From Rheinheimera sp. 4Y26 (lineage in GTDB: Bacteria; Pseudomonadota; Gammaproteobacteria; Enterobacterales; Alteromonadaceae): a stretch of 64,000 nucleotides of DNA. The notes beneath the pieces are model-generated. The model was not told where the DNA came from. It searched no databases and saw only the letters and a program-made list of their open reading frames with translations. The translations under genes were made by a program, and so were the position numbers. The stretch covers positions 1 to 64,000 of the forward strand of contig NZ_JAOBWS010000001.1 in the NCBI RefSeq assembly GCF_025245835.1. Reading direction: 5' to 3'. This document shows positions 10,864 to 20,423 of this stretch, one piece after another (the stretch's first letter is position 1; each line of letters starts with the position of its first letter).

Positions 10864-12718
10864 GCAACTGGATTTTGATATTCAGGGTTATATACGGGAG
10901 GCATTAATGCATGGCCGTAATCATGTATCCGCGCACTGGCGGGAAAAAATTTCGGCGCTGATTGCCCCTTTCCGGCTTGATCCGCGGCAACCCGATTTTA
11001 GCCCGGACTGTGGTCTCTGGGAGCGGTTTTTATGGTGTGAAAACTTCACAGCTCTGGGAGAAAAACACAATTATGCTTCATACACTTATTCACCGGTTTT
11101 TGATTGTTATCTTGATGCCGGCACCGATGGAGATTTTTGGAGAAAGAATAAAAATGTATGGTATGCTCTGGCAGCGTTGGTTAACGATTGGTTTATTTAT
11201 GAAATGGAATTATTCAACAAATACACCGAAAACGGTTACACCAAAAAGGGATATAGGCCCGAGCTTGTCGCTGACAGACTGCAACTGTTAAAAGAGCTGA
11301 AACAAAGCCTGATGGAAACGGACAATTCGTTTTCCGTCCATCGTGACCAGGGGTTTCCTGACCATGGCTATCCGCATGATATTGAGTATTTCCGTGATGT
11401 TGATGCAGCATTAACGACTTTAGTCATGCTGACGGGGCTTCCCGGTGGTATTTATCATGATGAATATATGTTTCTGCGCATGGTGCAACTCACGGAATGT
11501 ATCTTTTTTGCGGTCGGAGAAGGTGTTCACGACGGATTAGCGTTTTATCAGCAGGGAGAACAGCAAAGGGCTGCTGATATCTTCCGGCAACTGACGGTGC
11601 TGATGGATGTACTCAGCCGTTTGTTCAGTGTGATGGATACTCTGGCTGTGGAAAACTTTTATCAGGGTTTTCGGGTAGATACCGGTAATGCCGGTGCTAT
11701 TCAGTCGGAAAAGTATCAATGGCTGGAGCGTCTCCTGACCGGTATTCAACCGGACAAACTGGGCGTTGTGCTGCAGATAGCAGAACTGAGGGACAAGTCC
11801 AGGCTAAAAGACACTGCCATGCCGACTTTAAGGCAACTCTATCAGACCATGCTGAACTGCCGGGATTGTCCTGAACTGGCATTTTTCAGTCAGCGTCTGT
11901 TGCATCAATTCCAGTTCTGGAAAGCCAGACACCTGGCGATTGCAATAAAAATGTTGCCTAAAAACTTCGGCGCCGAAGGTCCGCTGGGAATCGGTTATCT
12001 GAAATCGAATTTAAGGAACAATATGACTGAAATGCGGCGTCATAGCAGAGAAGTACCGGAGGTTCGGTTATCCACAAGGGCTTGCCAGCTATTTGAGGGA
12101 CTGACTCTGGTTTGGATACAGTGTACCGATGTTGACCTGCAGAAACTTCAGCTCGCTTTACAAATCAATACCGAAGATATCCGCCAGTCGATGCTGGAAC
12201 ATGCCGATCTGATAGAGCATAACCTTGATGATTATCAGCGGTTTTTCAGCAGTAAACAGGCTGCTTTTCCATTACGCAAACAGATGCAGCACGGTTTACC
12301 TGCACCAACAGTTCCTTTGGTTCCGCGTCTGTTACTGCATCTTGAGTTCTACCGCGGTGTGCTGGCGGGGGTGTTTGATATCGACCGGATTGATGGTGAT
12401 GTGTTAGTCGATGTCAGTATCGAAGCTGAGGTTTACAGTGGTATCGGCAAATCCCGTCAGGTGATCTGTCAGGCCAATGAATTGGTGTTGCGCGATCAGG
12501 CAGGAGTAATGGCCTCGTATTTTTCTGGTCCGGGCGGCCGCACAGCCATGGCAGCTGATGGTCCTGTGGCCGGACGGCGCCTCGGTCTGATGTTATTTTC
12601 ATCACCGGCTATGGCACCTGGCAGCCTTGAGGACACCATCACTTTGATTAACAAATTGTTTTCAGCAGCAGCCGGTACAGTTGACCTGAGTTATTTACGG
12701 TTTCAACCAGGGCCATAA
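10847..12718 (+). CDS. Fusion of a tryptophan dioxygenase/PrnB-like heme domain and a B3/B4 domain
   Basis: The start is ATG 10847, five bases after GGGAGG (10836-10841); it overlaps the end of the synthetase by 17 bp, so the two are translationally coupled. An in-frame ATG at 10832 lacks such a site. About 623 residues. Residues 180-400 resemble the tryptophan 2,3-dioxygenase/PrnB superfamily: YHDEYMF near 203 matches the distal-histidine segment, FWKARH near 357 the proximal heme histidine, and GAEGPLGIGYLKS near 375 the altered GTGGSSG loop. Residues 450-615 match stand-alone B3/B4 domains (a helix-rich lead, then FDIDRIDGDV near 510, SGIG near 531, RDQAGVM near 549). B3/B4 is the editing fold of PheRS beta. 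Inference: the heme half oxidises an aromatic amino acid for the peptide, and the B3/B4 half acts on aminoacyl-tRNA or a related ester. The N-terminal 180 residues are not assigned. The fold call is good; the reaction is unknown. Confidence 0.8.
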   Translation: MNTAPEQLDFDIQGYIREALMHGRNHVSAHWREKISALIAPFRLDPRQPDFSPDCGLWERFLWCENFTALGEKHNYASYTYSPVFDCYLDAGTDGDFWRKNKNVWYALAALVNDWFIYEMELFNKYTENGYTKKGYRPELVADRLQLLKELKQSLMETDNSFSVHRDQGFPDHGYPHDIEYFRDVDAALTTLVMLTGLPGGIYHDEYMFLRMVQLTECIFFAVGEGVHDGLAFYQQGEQQRAADIFRQLTVLMDVLSRLFSVMDTLAVENFYQGFRVDTGNAGAIQSEKYQWLERLLTGIQPDKLGVVLQIAELRDKSRLKDTAMPTLRQLYQTMLNCRDCPELAFFSQRLLHQFQFWKARHLAIAIKMLPKNFGAEGPLGIGYLKSNLRNNMTEMRRHSREVPEVRLSTRACQLFEGLTLVWIQCTDVDLQKLQLALQINTEDIRQSMLEHADLIEHNLDDYQRFFSSKQAAFPLRKQMQHGLPAPTVPLVPRLLLHLEFYRGVLAGVFDIDRIDGDVLVDVSIEAEVYSGIGKSRQVICQANELVLRDQAGVMASYFSGPGGRTAMAADGPVAGRRLGLMLFSSPAMAPGSLEDTITLINKLFSAAAGTVDLSYLRFQPGP

Positions 12719-12794
12719 CGGATATAGGGAAGCCGCTACGCCAAAGTTATCTGGTATTGCGGCTGGCAGTTCAGGAAGTAAGAAAGGTATTGAT

Positions 12795-14048
12795 GTGGAT
12801 ATAAAAAAGCAGGTTGTAACCAAAGATAAAAGTGTACCGGTCAAGTGGGGGCTGGGGCTGCTGCTGATACTTGGTCTCTGGATGCTTTACGCCAGACTGA
12901 CCAGTCAGGAAATCAGTCTGGAACGTAAAAGCCTGGTGATTGCCGAAGTGCGCCAGGGCGATTTAGAGGTTTCGGTCGACGGTTTTGGTGTTGTCAGATC
13001 AGACGATATCAGACTGTTAACAGCACCAAGTAATTCTATTGTGAAAGAGATACTGGTGAAGCCCGGAGCCCGGGTGCAGGCCGGAGATGTGATTGCCCGT
13101 CTGGAAAACCCTGATGTAAGACAAGAGCTGCAAAATGCCCGGCAGGAACTGTCAAAAGTACAGGCAGATTTACGGCAAACCATCGCTGATCATGAGTTGG
13201 CGATGCTCAACGAAGCGACTGAAGTTTCTGATACTCAGGCAAATTACGAAAAAATCTCTTATATCGTTCAAGCCGAGTCTTCACTGGTGGAAAAGGGAAT
13301 TATTTCCAAAGTGACCCATGTCGAAAGCCAGGTTGAAGCAGAACGTTTGAAAGCAAAACTGGTGTTTTTACGGGAGAAGCATGAAAGGCTTAAGCGAATT
13401 CACGCAGAGATGATCAGTATCAAAACTGATTTGGTCCGGCAGCAGGAAGGTACAGTGAAACTGATTGAACACAAAGTCGATCAGTTGGAGATTAAGGCGG
13501 AGCTGACAGGTATGTTGCTGAAATCAGCCATTGGTTTGGGACAGAGCCTGGTGATAGGACAAGAGGTTGCCACTATTGGCAGTGAGGGTTCGCTGGAAGC
13601 CTTTATAAAGATCCCACAGGATAAAGCGCAGCGGATTCAAATTGGACAAAAGGCGGTGATTAATAACCGCCAGGATCAGATTGAAGGGGTAGTCAGCCGG
13701 ATCGATCCTGTGGTTGTCGATAACACGGTTGAACTGGAAATTGACCTACCCGGAGAATTACCGCTGAGTCTGAAAGCGGAGCAGAATGTTGAAAGCAGAA
13801 TCATTATCGGCAGTTTGGCTGATGCTATGTATATTGAACGCCCTGCCAAAAGTACAGAAAACACGATGCTGAAATTGTTCAGGATTGATGAAGATGATTC
13901 TAAAAAAGCGGAATTAGTGCAACTGGCAATGGGCGAAACCGCGAACCAATATATTGAAATTAAATCCGGAACCAAGGTTGGACAAAAGTTTATTATTTCC
14001 GATTTGTCAAACCTGATGACTTCTGAAAATAGTATCGTGCTTGAATAA
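12795..14048 (+). CDS. HlyD/MacA-family periplasmic adaptor of an ABC exporter
   Basis: This is a 417-residue membrane-fusion protein. It starts at GTG 12795, preceded by AGAAAGG; the ATG two bases upstream is in another frame and stops at once. A single N-terminal membrane anchor lies at about residues 16-36. It is followed by a lipoyl-like half (residues about 70-105), a long charged coiled coil (about 110-230), and the returning lipoyl and beta-barrel segments. MacA-type adaptors bridge an inner-membrane MacB-type transporter to an outer-membrane TolC channel; no TolC gene is in the window. It lies 76 bp after the heme/B3-B4 gene and directly before the ATPase and permease, so it is probably in the synthetase operon and serves export of the peptide. 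The substrate assignment is inference from position. Confidence 0.9.
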   Translation: MDIKKQVVTKDKSVPVKWGLGLLLILGLWMLYARLTSQEISLERKSLVIAEVRQGDLEVSVDGFGVVRSDDIRLLTAPSNSIVKEILVKPGARVQAGDVIARLENPDVRQELQNARQELSKVQADLRQTIADHELAMLNEATEVSDTQANYEKISYIVQAESSLVEKGIISKVTHVESQVEAERLKAKLVFLREKHERLKRIHAEMISIKTDLVRQQEGTVKLIEHKVDQLEIKAELTGMLLKSAIGLGQSLVIGQEVATIGSEGSLEAFIKIPQDKAQRIQIGQKAVINNRQDQIEGVVSRIDPVVVDNTVELEIDLPGELPLSLKAEQNVESRIIIGSLADAMYIERPAKSTENTMLKLFRIDEDDSKKAELVQLAMGETANQYIEIKSGTKVGQKFIISDLSNLMTSENSIVLE

Positions 14049-14074
14049 ATATTATAAATTGAACAGGGTGATTT

Positions 14075-14755
<681 letters not shown>

Positions 14756-14764
14756 AGGATATGT

Positions 14765-17206
14765 ATGAATAACTTACGTTATCTGATCAAAAGATCCGTT
14801 CAGGCGGCGTTGGCTGACAAGTCTTTTTTTGCCGGTGTTGTAGTCACTATGGGTATCACTATTGGTGTGTTTCTTGTTGTACTGACTTTGGGATTCTACA
14901 TGCTGTTAAAGCCCTTAAGTTATCCGCAGCAGGACGAGCTTTTTGTGGTGGATTACCAGCGGATAAATCAGAGTGGTGAGGCCGAAACCTCATTTTTTCT
15001 TTACCCTGCAGCAGAAGCTTTGTATCGTAATATTCAGAGTGCCAAAGATATCGGTGTCAAAGCGCAGTCTATGCTGTTTTTTTCCAAAGAAGTCCTGACC
15101 TCAGAACCTCTGCAACCTAACCTTGCGACCGTTTATACCACGGCAAGCACTGCGGATATCCTGGGGATACCTATGGCAAAAGGGCAATGGTTTCCGCCTG
15201 CAGAACTCGGGCAACGTGTGCCTGGTGCGGTGATCTCTTACCAGGTATGGGCAGAGCAATTTAGTTTAAGGGAAGACATTCTTGGCCAGAAACTGGTTGT
15301 GAATGGGGTCAGTCATCCGGTGATTGGCGTTATTCAGGCAGACTTCGTTGCCCCACAACTTGCCGAAGTGGGCCTGACGACACAACTGTGGTTGCCCTGG
15401 GACTTTAATAATTCTGAATACAAAGAAGACTGGCGAAATGTTGAAGGTAAGTTGTTTTATCTGATCAAAACGCCAGCGGCCAGTACCGGCCAGCTCAGTG
15501 TTGTGCTCAGTGCTATGGCTAATGAAATGTTTCGCAAAATGACCATTGATAATCAGCACTTTGTCGGCTGGTCTGCCGATATTGAAGTCACGCCATTACG
15601 GTCAAAGTTAGTGGCCGGTAATATGACCACAGTGATATTTTTGCTGGCGGGTGGCTTAGGATTGCTGTTGATTGCGACCAGTAATATCACCAATCTTTTT
15701 ATTTCGCGGGTGGTGTCAAAACATAAACAACTGGCGATTTCGGCAACTCTGGGAGCGAAGAAAAAGCATTTGTGGTTACAAATGTTCAGTGAAACCTTAG
15801 TGTTAATGCTGGCATCCAGTGCTGTTGCGGTTTTGATAGCTTTATTGGGCTTTGGCTTGATCCAGCGGTTTTTCAGCACTCAGCTGGCCCGCGCGCATGA
15901 GATATCCTTTGACTGGATGACCCTATGTTCGGCATTGTTGGTCGCAGTTGTGCTGGCTTTTATTATTTCATTATTGTCGATCCGTATTGTGAATTACCGG
16001 CAGCTCAGCCAGTCGCTGAAAAGCAGTGGTAAAGGTGTGGGCGTACAAATTTCGTCCGGAGTCCGGAATGCGTTGCTGGTTTCGCAGATTTCTGTTGCTG
16101 TGGTGCTGATTTTCTGCAGTGCCAGCCTGATTAAAAACGCGGCCACAACCCTGCAACGGCATGTCGGCTTCGACAGCACAAATGTGTTACGGCTGGAATT
16201 CAGAATCGCCACTCTGGATTGGCAGGGTTGGGATACCTATGCGCCTAAAGTAACGGAATTTCGTGACAAACTCGCCGCATTGCCAGAGGTTGAGGCAGTG
16301 ACCTTCGCCCGCTCACCACTGGAAGATATTTATCAGTTTGCGCTGACTTACAGTGGAGATGGCAAGCGTTATTACCCCTTCCATCGTAATGTCGACCACA
16401 ATTATCTGGATGTTGTTGGCCAACGCCTGCTGGCGGGCCAGGGTTTTGCGTTAAAGGATGTGCAAAGCCGCACCAATGTTGCAATGGTCAGCGCTACTTT
16501 TGCAGAGCAATTGGGACAGGGCGACATTACCAGTGTCATCGGGAAAACCCTGGCAATCGATTCTATACCCCCCGCCACCATTATCGGCGTTGTTGAAGAT
16601 CTGGTTGTGCCATCAAAAGCCGAAATTCCGCCACGGTTTTATGTTCCGAACGGTGGTTCGGCATTGTGGCTGATGCTGAAGCTGAAACCAGGCACTGTAG
16701 TTACAAGGGAACAAGTGACGGCTCTCATGCGTGATACAAACAACCAGTTTGCGCTGACGAATTTTTCTTCATTACAGGCTGATGTGGACAGGGCTAATTT
16801 TACGCATCTGGTCACGCTGACCGTTGCGGGAAGTCTTGCCATATTTACCTTGTTGCTGGCCTTTCTGGGCTTGTTCGGCATCATTAGCTATGGTGTTAAA
16901 TCACGTACAACGGAATTTAATATTAAAATGGCTATTGGAGCGAAATATAACAACATCTTTAATGAAACCGTGCGGGAAAATATCTCAATACTGATGATTG
17001 GCGCTTCTTTAGGTACTATCTTTATTATTACCTGTCTGTATTTTTACTACGACTTATTGAGTGTTTATATCTCAATTAGTTCTATGTATATGTATGCCAT
17101 AACGATAGTTGCTGTATTCGCTGTTCTGATTTTGTCGAGCTCTATTTCGATGAGAACAATTAAAAAGAACAGTATCGTCAATGGCCTGAAGGGGATTGCT
17201 GCATAA
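14765..17206 (+). CDS. MacB-like ABC permease with duplicated FtsX/MacB-PCD halves
   Basis: The protein has 813 residues and about eight predicted membrane helices: one near 20-46, three between 290 and 410, one near 435-455, and three between 685 and 800. Two large extracytoplasmic regions (about 50-285 and 460-680) correspond to two MacB-type periplasmic domains, so this is the duplicated FtsX permease type rather than the four-helix MacB. An SD-like AAAGGA precedes the ATG at 14765. It is the last gene of the synthetase-exporter operon, since a strong terminator follows 10 bp after the stop. The transport substrate is not known from sequence. Confidence 0.93.
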   Translation: MNNLRYLIKRSVQAALADKSFFAGVVVTMGITIGVFLVVLTLGFYMLLKPLSYPQQDELFVVDYQRINQSGEAETSFFLYPAAEALYRNIQSAKDIGVKAQSMLFFSKEVLTSEPLQPNLATVYTTASTADILGIPMAKGQWFPPAELGQRVPGAVISYQVWAEQFSLREDILGQKLVVNGVSHPVIGVIQADFVAPQLAEVGLTTQLWLPWDFNNSEYKEDWRNVEGKLFYLIKTPAASTGQLSVVLSAMANEMFRKMTIDNQHFVGWSADIEVTPLRSKLVAGNMTTVIFLLAGGLGLLLIATSNITNLFISRVVSKHKQLAISATLGAKKKHLWLQMFSETLVLMLASSAVAVLIALLGFGLIQRFFSTQLARAHEISFDWMTLCSALLVAVVLAFIISLLSIRIVNYRQLSQSLKSSGKGVGVQISSGVRNALLVSQISVAVVLIFCSASLIKNAATTLQRHVGFDSTNVLRLEFRIATLDWQGWDTYAPKVTEFRDKLAALPEVEAVTFARSPLEDIYQFALTYSGDGKRYYPFHRNVDHNYLDVVGQRLLAGQGFALKDVQSRTNVAMVSATFAEQLGQGDITSVIGKTLAIDSIPPATIIGVVEDLVVPSKAEIPPRFYVPNGGSALWLMLKLKPGTVVTREQVTALMRDTNNQFALTNFSSLQADVDRANFTHLVTLTVAGSLAIFTLLLAFLGLFGIISYGVKSRTTEFNIKMAIGAKYNNIFNETVRENISILMIGASLGTIFIITCLYFYYDLLSVYISISSMYMYAITIVAVFAVLILSSSISMRTIKKNSIVNGLKGIAA

Positions 17207-17216
17207 TTGAATAATG

Positions 17217-17247
17217 GCGTGGCTTTCGAATGACAGCCACGCTTTTT
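17217..17247 (+). terminator. Rho-independent terminator of the NRPS/exporter operon
   Basis: GCGTGGCT (17217-17224) pairs perfectly with AGCCACGC (17235-17242) and is followed by five T. It sits 10 bp past the permease stop and closes the operon. It also argues that the next gene has its own promoter, so the ATG at 17252, immediately after the T tract, is not its start. Confidence 0.85.
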
Positions 17248-17308
17248 ATTTATGTATATTCCTGAGATTGATTTGTACTGGGTACGATATAGTCAGTTCA
17301 GCGGGTGG

Positions 17309-18295
17309 ATGTATGAAATGAAAATGAAAAACAATCTGTTTCCTGTAACAGTCAACGATATCAAACAACTATTCTGGACAGGAAATGGCGAAACAGAAAT
17401 TGAATGTACGATTTCTGAGCTTTCTGAACGTCAGTTTGTTGTAAAAACAGAAGCAAAGCTGCCACAACCCGGTTCGCAGGGGATCTTCTGGCGCCCTTTC
17501 TTTCCTATTTTTTCTGCGTCTGTCATCGATGTGGGTGAAGGAATGTTTATTGCTGAACTCGGAGCATTAGATGAGGCAGCCAGGAAAATGCTGGAGACAC
17601 TGCTTGCAGCGCAACAAGGCCAGCAGATCCCTAGTCGTCACAGACCTGGTTTATTGTTCCGGATTATTCTAAAAGCTTTATTTAATCTTGAACAAAGTTT
17701 ACCGCAAATCCACAGGCGGACGTTTTTGCCAGCTGAATTTCCCTGGAGTTTAGCCTTTGAGAAAGAATGGCCAGCCATCTGTAACGAAGTCAGAAATATC
17801 TTTGATCACGTTGATGTCAGTGAAATTCCACTCGGGCCGGACAAACTTGCGAACTGGCATTCGGTGCTGGTTGCAGAAAAAGGTCAGGCCACGGTGCAGG
17901 CCAAAAAGCTGCTGCCCTGTACCGCAAGACTGGTTGAGTCTGTCCCCTCTATGCTGAACGCGGACCTGAGTATTCTCAGGCCCGGCACTGTCATTGGTTA
18001 CCATAAGGCAAATTCGCGTACTTTTTTGCGAATGCACCTGGGGATTATCATTCCAACAGGAGACGTCTGCTTGCAGCTCGAAGATCAAAAGCTCAGTTGG
18101 GAGAATGGTAAGGTAATGATTTTCGACGATTTTTACCCACACTCCGCATGGAATAAGACTGATGAAACCCGGGTGATTCTGATGGTTGATTTCCTTCGTC
18201 CTATGCCTGGCTGGAAAGAAGCATTTATCCGCTTTTTACACCGCAAAACGGCCAGTCCTTTGCCAAATGTGCCAGCCAAATGGTTAGACTGGTGA
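17309..18295 (+). CDS. Aspartyl/asparaginyl beta-hydroxylase family dioxygenase
   Basis: The C-terminal half carries the family core: RMHLGIIIP with an iron-ligand histidine, WENGKVMIFDD followed by HSAWN with the second histidine, and TRVILMVDFLRP with the 2-oxoglutarate-binding arginine. These proteins hydroxylate Asp/Asn side chains or lipid A acyl chains (LpxO branch). The N-terminal 140 residues are not recognised. The frame is open from 17252, but that ATG abuts a terminator. A promoter-like TTGATT...GATATA lies at about 17267-17291, so I prefer ATG 17309 or 17318, the latter 9 bp after GGTGG. Inference: it is a tailoring enzyme for the nonribosomal peptide, supported only by location. 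It is one of two unrelated iron oxygenases at this end of the cluster. Confidence 0.85.
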   Translation: MYEMKMKNNLFPVTVNDIKQLFWTGNGETEIECTISELSERQFVVKTEAKLPQPGSQGIFWRPFFPIFSASVIDVGEGMFIAELGALDEAARKMLETLLAAQQGQQIPSRHRPGLLFRIILKALFNLEQSLPQIHRRTFLPAEFPWSLAFEKEWPAICNEVRNIFDHVDVSEIPLGPDKLANWHSVLVAEKGQATVQAKKLLPCTARLVESVPSMLNADLSILRPGTVIGYHKANSRTFLRMHLGIIIPTGDVCLQLEDQKLSWENGKVMIFDDFYPHSAWNKTDETRVILMVDFLRPMPGWKEAFIRFLHRKTASPLPNVPAKWLDW

Positions 18296-18381
18296 TCTGT
18301 GTGAGTAGCGCCCGAATGGCGAAACAAGCTCAGGATTGAATCCTGATGTGGTGAATATCAACGTTTACGAAGAGTGGAAAC

Positions 18382-18885
18382 ATGAACAAACATTATGTTG
18401 TCGATCGGGTACTACATTGGATATCTGCGATTTGTATATTATTGATGATGCTTAATATGAAATCTCAAATCCATATCATCAATTACGAGGTAAAAGGACA
18501 GAATGCACATCGGCAAGAAGCGATAGAGTCGCATGTGCTGGCCGGACTTTTTCTGCTGGTGATTTTAATGCTCCGGGTCTACTGGTACAGGAAATATAAA
18601 ACTTTGATTCCGCGACATCATGCGCCGGGCCGGGCGCACAATATGATGATAAAAATGACACATGTGCTGATGTATACGTTAGTGGCTGCTTTGGCGGTTA
18701 CGGGCGCCATTCTGGTCAAGAATAATCATATTCCGCTGTTTATTTTTGGAATGTCTGTATCTGATGTGTTACCTGTCCGGGATCAGTTTTTTGACGGAGT
18801 CAGAGAATTGCATTTATGGAGCATTACCGCTTTGGGTTGGCTGATAGGTATGCATGTGATTGGCGTCATGGCGGCCCGGCGTTAG
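18382..18885 (+). CDS. Cytochrome b561-type membrane protein
   Basis: The protein has 167 residues, the usual size of bacterial cytochrome b561 (YceJ type), with four hydrophobic helices at about 10-25, 50-68, 92-112 and 140-163. Histidines suited to two heme b groups are visible: H12 in VLHW, H51 in ESHV, one in MTHVLMY and one near the C-terminus in GMHVIG. The family moves electrons across the inner membrane to or from quinones. It sits between two iron-oxygenase genes; whether it supplies electrons to the cluster is unknown. The start follows an AGTGGAAAC segment. It faces the following TauD-like gene tail to tail. Confidence 0.85.
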   Translation: MNKHYVVDRVLHWISAICILLMMLNMKSQIHIINYEVKGQNAHRQEAIESHVLAGLFLLVILMLRVYWYRKYKTLIPRHHAPGRAHNMMIKMTHVLMYTLVAALAVTGAILVKNNHIPLFIFGMSVSDVLPVRDQFFDGVRELHLWSITALGWLIGMHVIGVMAARR

Positions 18886-18893
18886 TGTCAGCA

Positions 18894-18926
18894 GCGGCTT
18901 GGCTGGCGCGCACGCCAGCCGCTTTA
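18894..18926. terminator. Hairpin terminator between convergent genes
   Basis: GGCTGGCG (18901-18908) pairs with CGCCAGCC (18913-18920) across a four-base loop, extended by outer GC pairs and followed by TTTAT. It lies between the b561 stop and the stop of the minus-strand oxygenase, and could serve both. Confidence 0.65.
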
Positions 18927-19979
18927 TCACAATTCTGCTGCAAAGCTTGCCATATCACCAAAGCACACTAATAACTGGCGTTCTCCCTGATAAGGGTTTC
19001 TGGCATGTGCTTTGAGCCTGTTGTCCAGCAGCAGCAGGTCGCCTGCCTGCCATTGAAATGCAAACTGATGTTGCCGGTAGACATCAAGAATGTGTGCCAT
19101 GTAGCTGTCAGGGATTGGGCTACCGTCTGCAAAATAACAGTTGCGAGGGTATTCATCAGCATGGCTGCACAGCTTTTGTAAAGTGTGTTGTAGCTCAGGG
19201 GCCAGGCAGGAAAAATGCCAGTGCTGGGCCTGGTTAATCCAGCACATATCGCCAGTTTCCCTGACCTGATATACGGCAGGTCTGTCTGCCAAAGTAATTA
19301 AACTGTCATCCGCCGACCAGCGATATTGCATACCTTCGCGCAAACAGATGGATTCGATAACATGCTTGCTGCTGGTATTAAAAATGGTTTTCCAACCCAG
19401 CCCGATGCCATTCTCCGCCTGGTAACGTCTGCAGTAACGGACCCCTTTGTGTTCGAACTCCTCCCGCACCTGCTTGTCCAGTTGCTGGTATATTTCACGG
19501 CTGTCGGCCACCGGGGTCTCACCGCCCACTTTGGCGGCAGTGTGACAGGCAAAAATTGCTTTGGTTGGCCAACGCTGGTTGAAGGTATTTTCATTGTGCC
19601 AAAGCAGGAAACTATTACTGGCATATCCAACAGGTTGTTGCACAAAAGTGCTGCCAACAAGCGGCGTATGTTCGGTATTTTCACGAAAAACAGAAGTCAT
19701 AAAATGGTTCGCGAATTGTTCAACCGCAGCGATATTTCCCAGATTAAACCCACGAAATAATATGCCGCCTCTGATCGACAATTGCTTTAACCAATAATCC
19801 TTTTCAGCAAAAATAGTTTCAACACTGACTGAACTATCGTTGGCTTCGACTTTATACAAACTATAAGGATGATTAGAAAATGAAGAGACACTATATTTTT
19901 TCAGCCCGCCATGCCCGGGACTGGCATTTTCTTTTGTGATTTGTCCTGCTAAGACATCTAGATCTAGTTTGTGCAGCAT
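18927..19979 (-). CDS. SyrP/TauD-family 2-oxoglutarate-dependent oxygenase
   Basis: The protein has 350 residues, a typical TauD/TfdA length. The iron facial triad is visible as WHNE (HxE variant, near residue 127) and LKAHARNPY (distal histidine near 325), followed by the 2-oxoglutarate arginine in GERQLL. HNE in place of HxD is a feature of the SyrP branch, which beta-hydroxylates amino acids during nonribosomal peptide assembly. It is convergent with the b561 gene and has its own AT-rich upstream region, so it is not in the synthetase operon. Role inferred: hydroxylation of a carrier-bound residue or of the released peptide. The start ATG 19979 is the first Met in frame; no strong SD is obvious. 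Confidence 0.88.
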   Translation of the reverse strand: MLHKLDLDVLAGQITKENASPGHGGLKKYSVSSFSNHPYSLYKVEANDSSVSVETIFAEKDYWLKQLSIRGGILFRGFNLGNIAAVEQFANHFMTSVFRENTEHTPLVGSTFVQQPVGYASNSFLLWHNENTFNQRWPTKAIFACHTAAKVGGETPVADSREIYQQLDKQVREEFEHKGVRYCRRYQAENGIGLGWKTIFNTSSKHVIESICLREGMQYRWSADDSLITLADRPAVYQVRETGDMCWINQAQHWHFSCLAPELQHTLQKLCSHADEYPRNCYFADGSPIPDSYMAHILDVYRQHQFAFQWQAGDLLLLDNRLKAHARNPYQGERQLLVCFGDMASFAAEL

Positions 19980-20423
19980 GATGTACCTATGTACGATAAA
20001 TGCGACTAAAATGATTGGCCGATACAGGTGGTTGTAAGTAAATTAAATTACTGCAATGATATTTCGTTCATTTATGATAATACATGATTAATTTAATAAT
20101 GTAATGTTAAATATTTCTTGGGAAACCACACAAAATTCGTGTGCATATCATCTCATTCATTTTCTGACATTGTTCAGATCCCAACATAGTGCTCACACCA
20201 GTTCTGTATGTCTGATGTGCCCGGTCATGTAAGTTGTTCCCGATAGCTTGTCGCTGGTAGCTTTGATGTCAGCAACGGCTGTGTTGTGTCGTGGTATAAA
20301 GCAGGGCTGTTGGATCTGAAACAGAAGTTACAAAAGAAAAGCAGTCGTTGAATCTCATGTGACCGCAGCAACCAGGCGCTTTTCTGCAAGCAAGCGCCGG
20401 TTGATGACGGAGATTGGTAGATG
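19980..20423. other. Gene-free AT-rich stretch upstream of the SyrP-like gene
   Basis: No ORF of substance lies here. The part near 20040-20140 is markedly AT-rich and presumably holds the minus-strand promoter of the oxygenase, though I cannot fix -35 and -10 boxes. An inverted repeat GGCGCTT / AAGCGCC near 20375-20400 lies downstream of the ParB-like gene but lacks a T tract in its direction. Confidence 0.5.
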
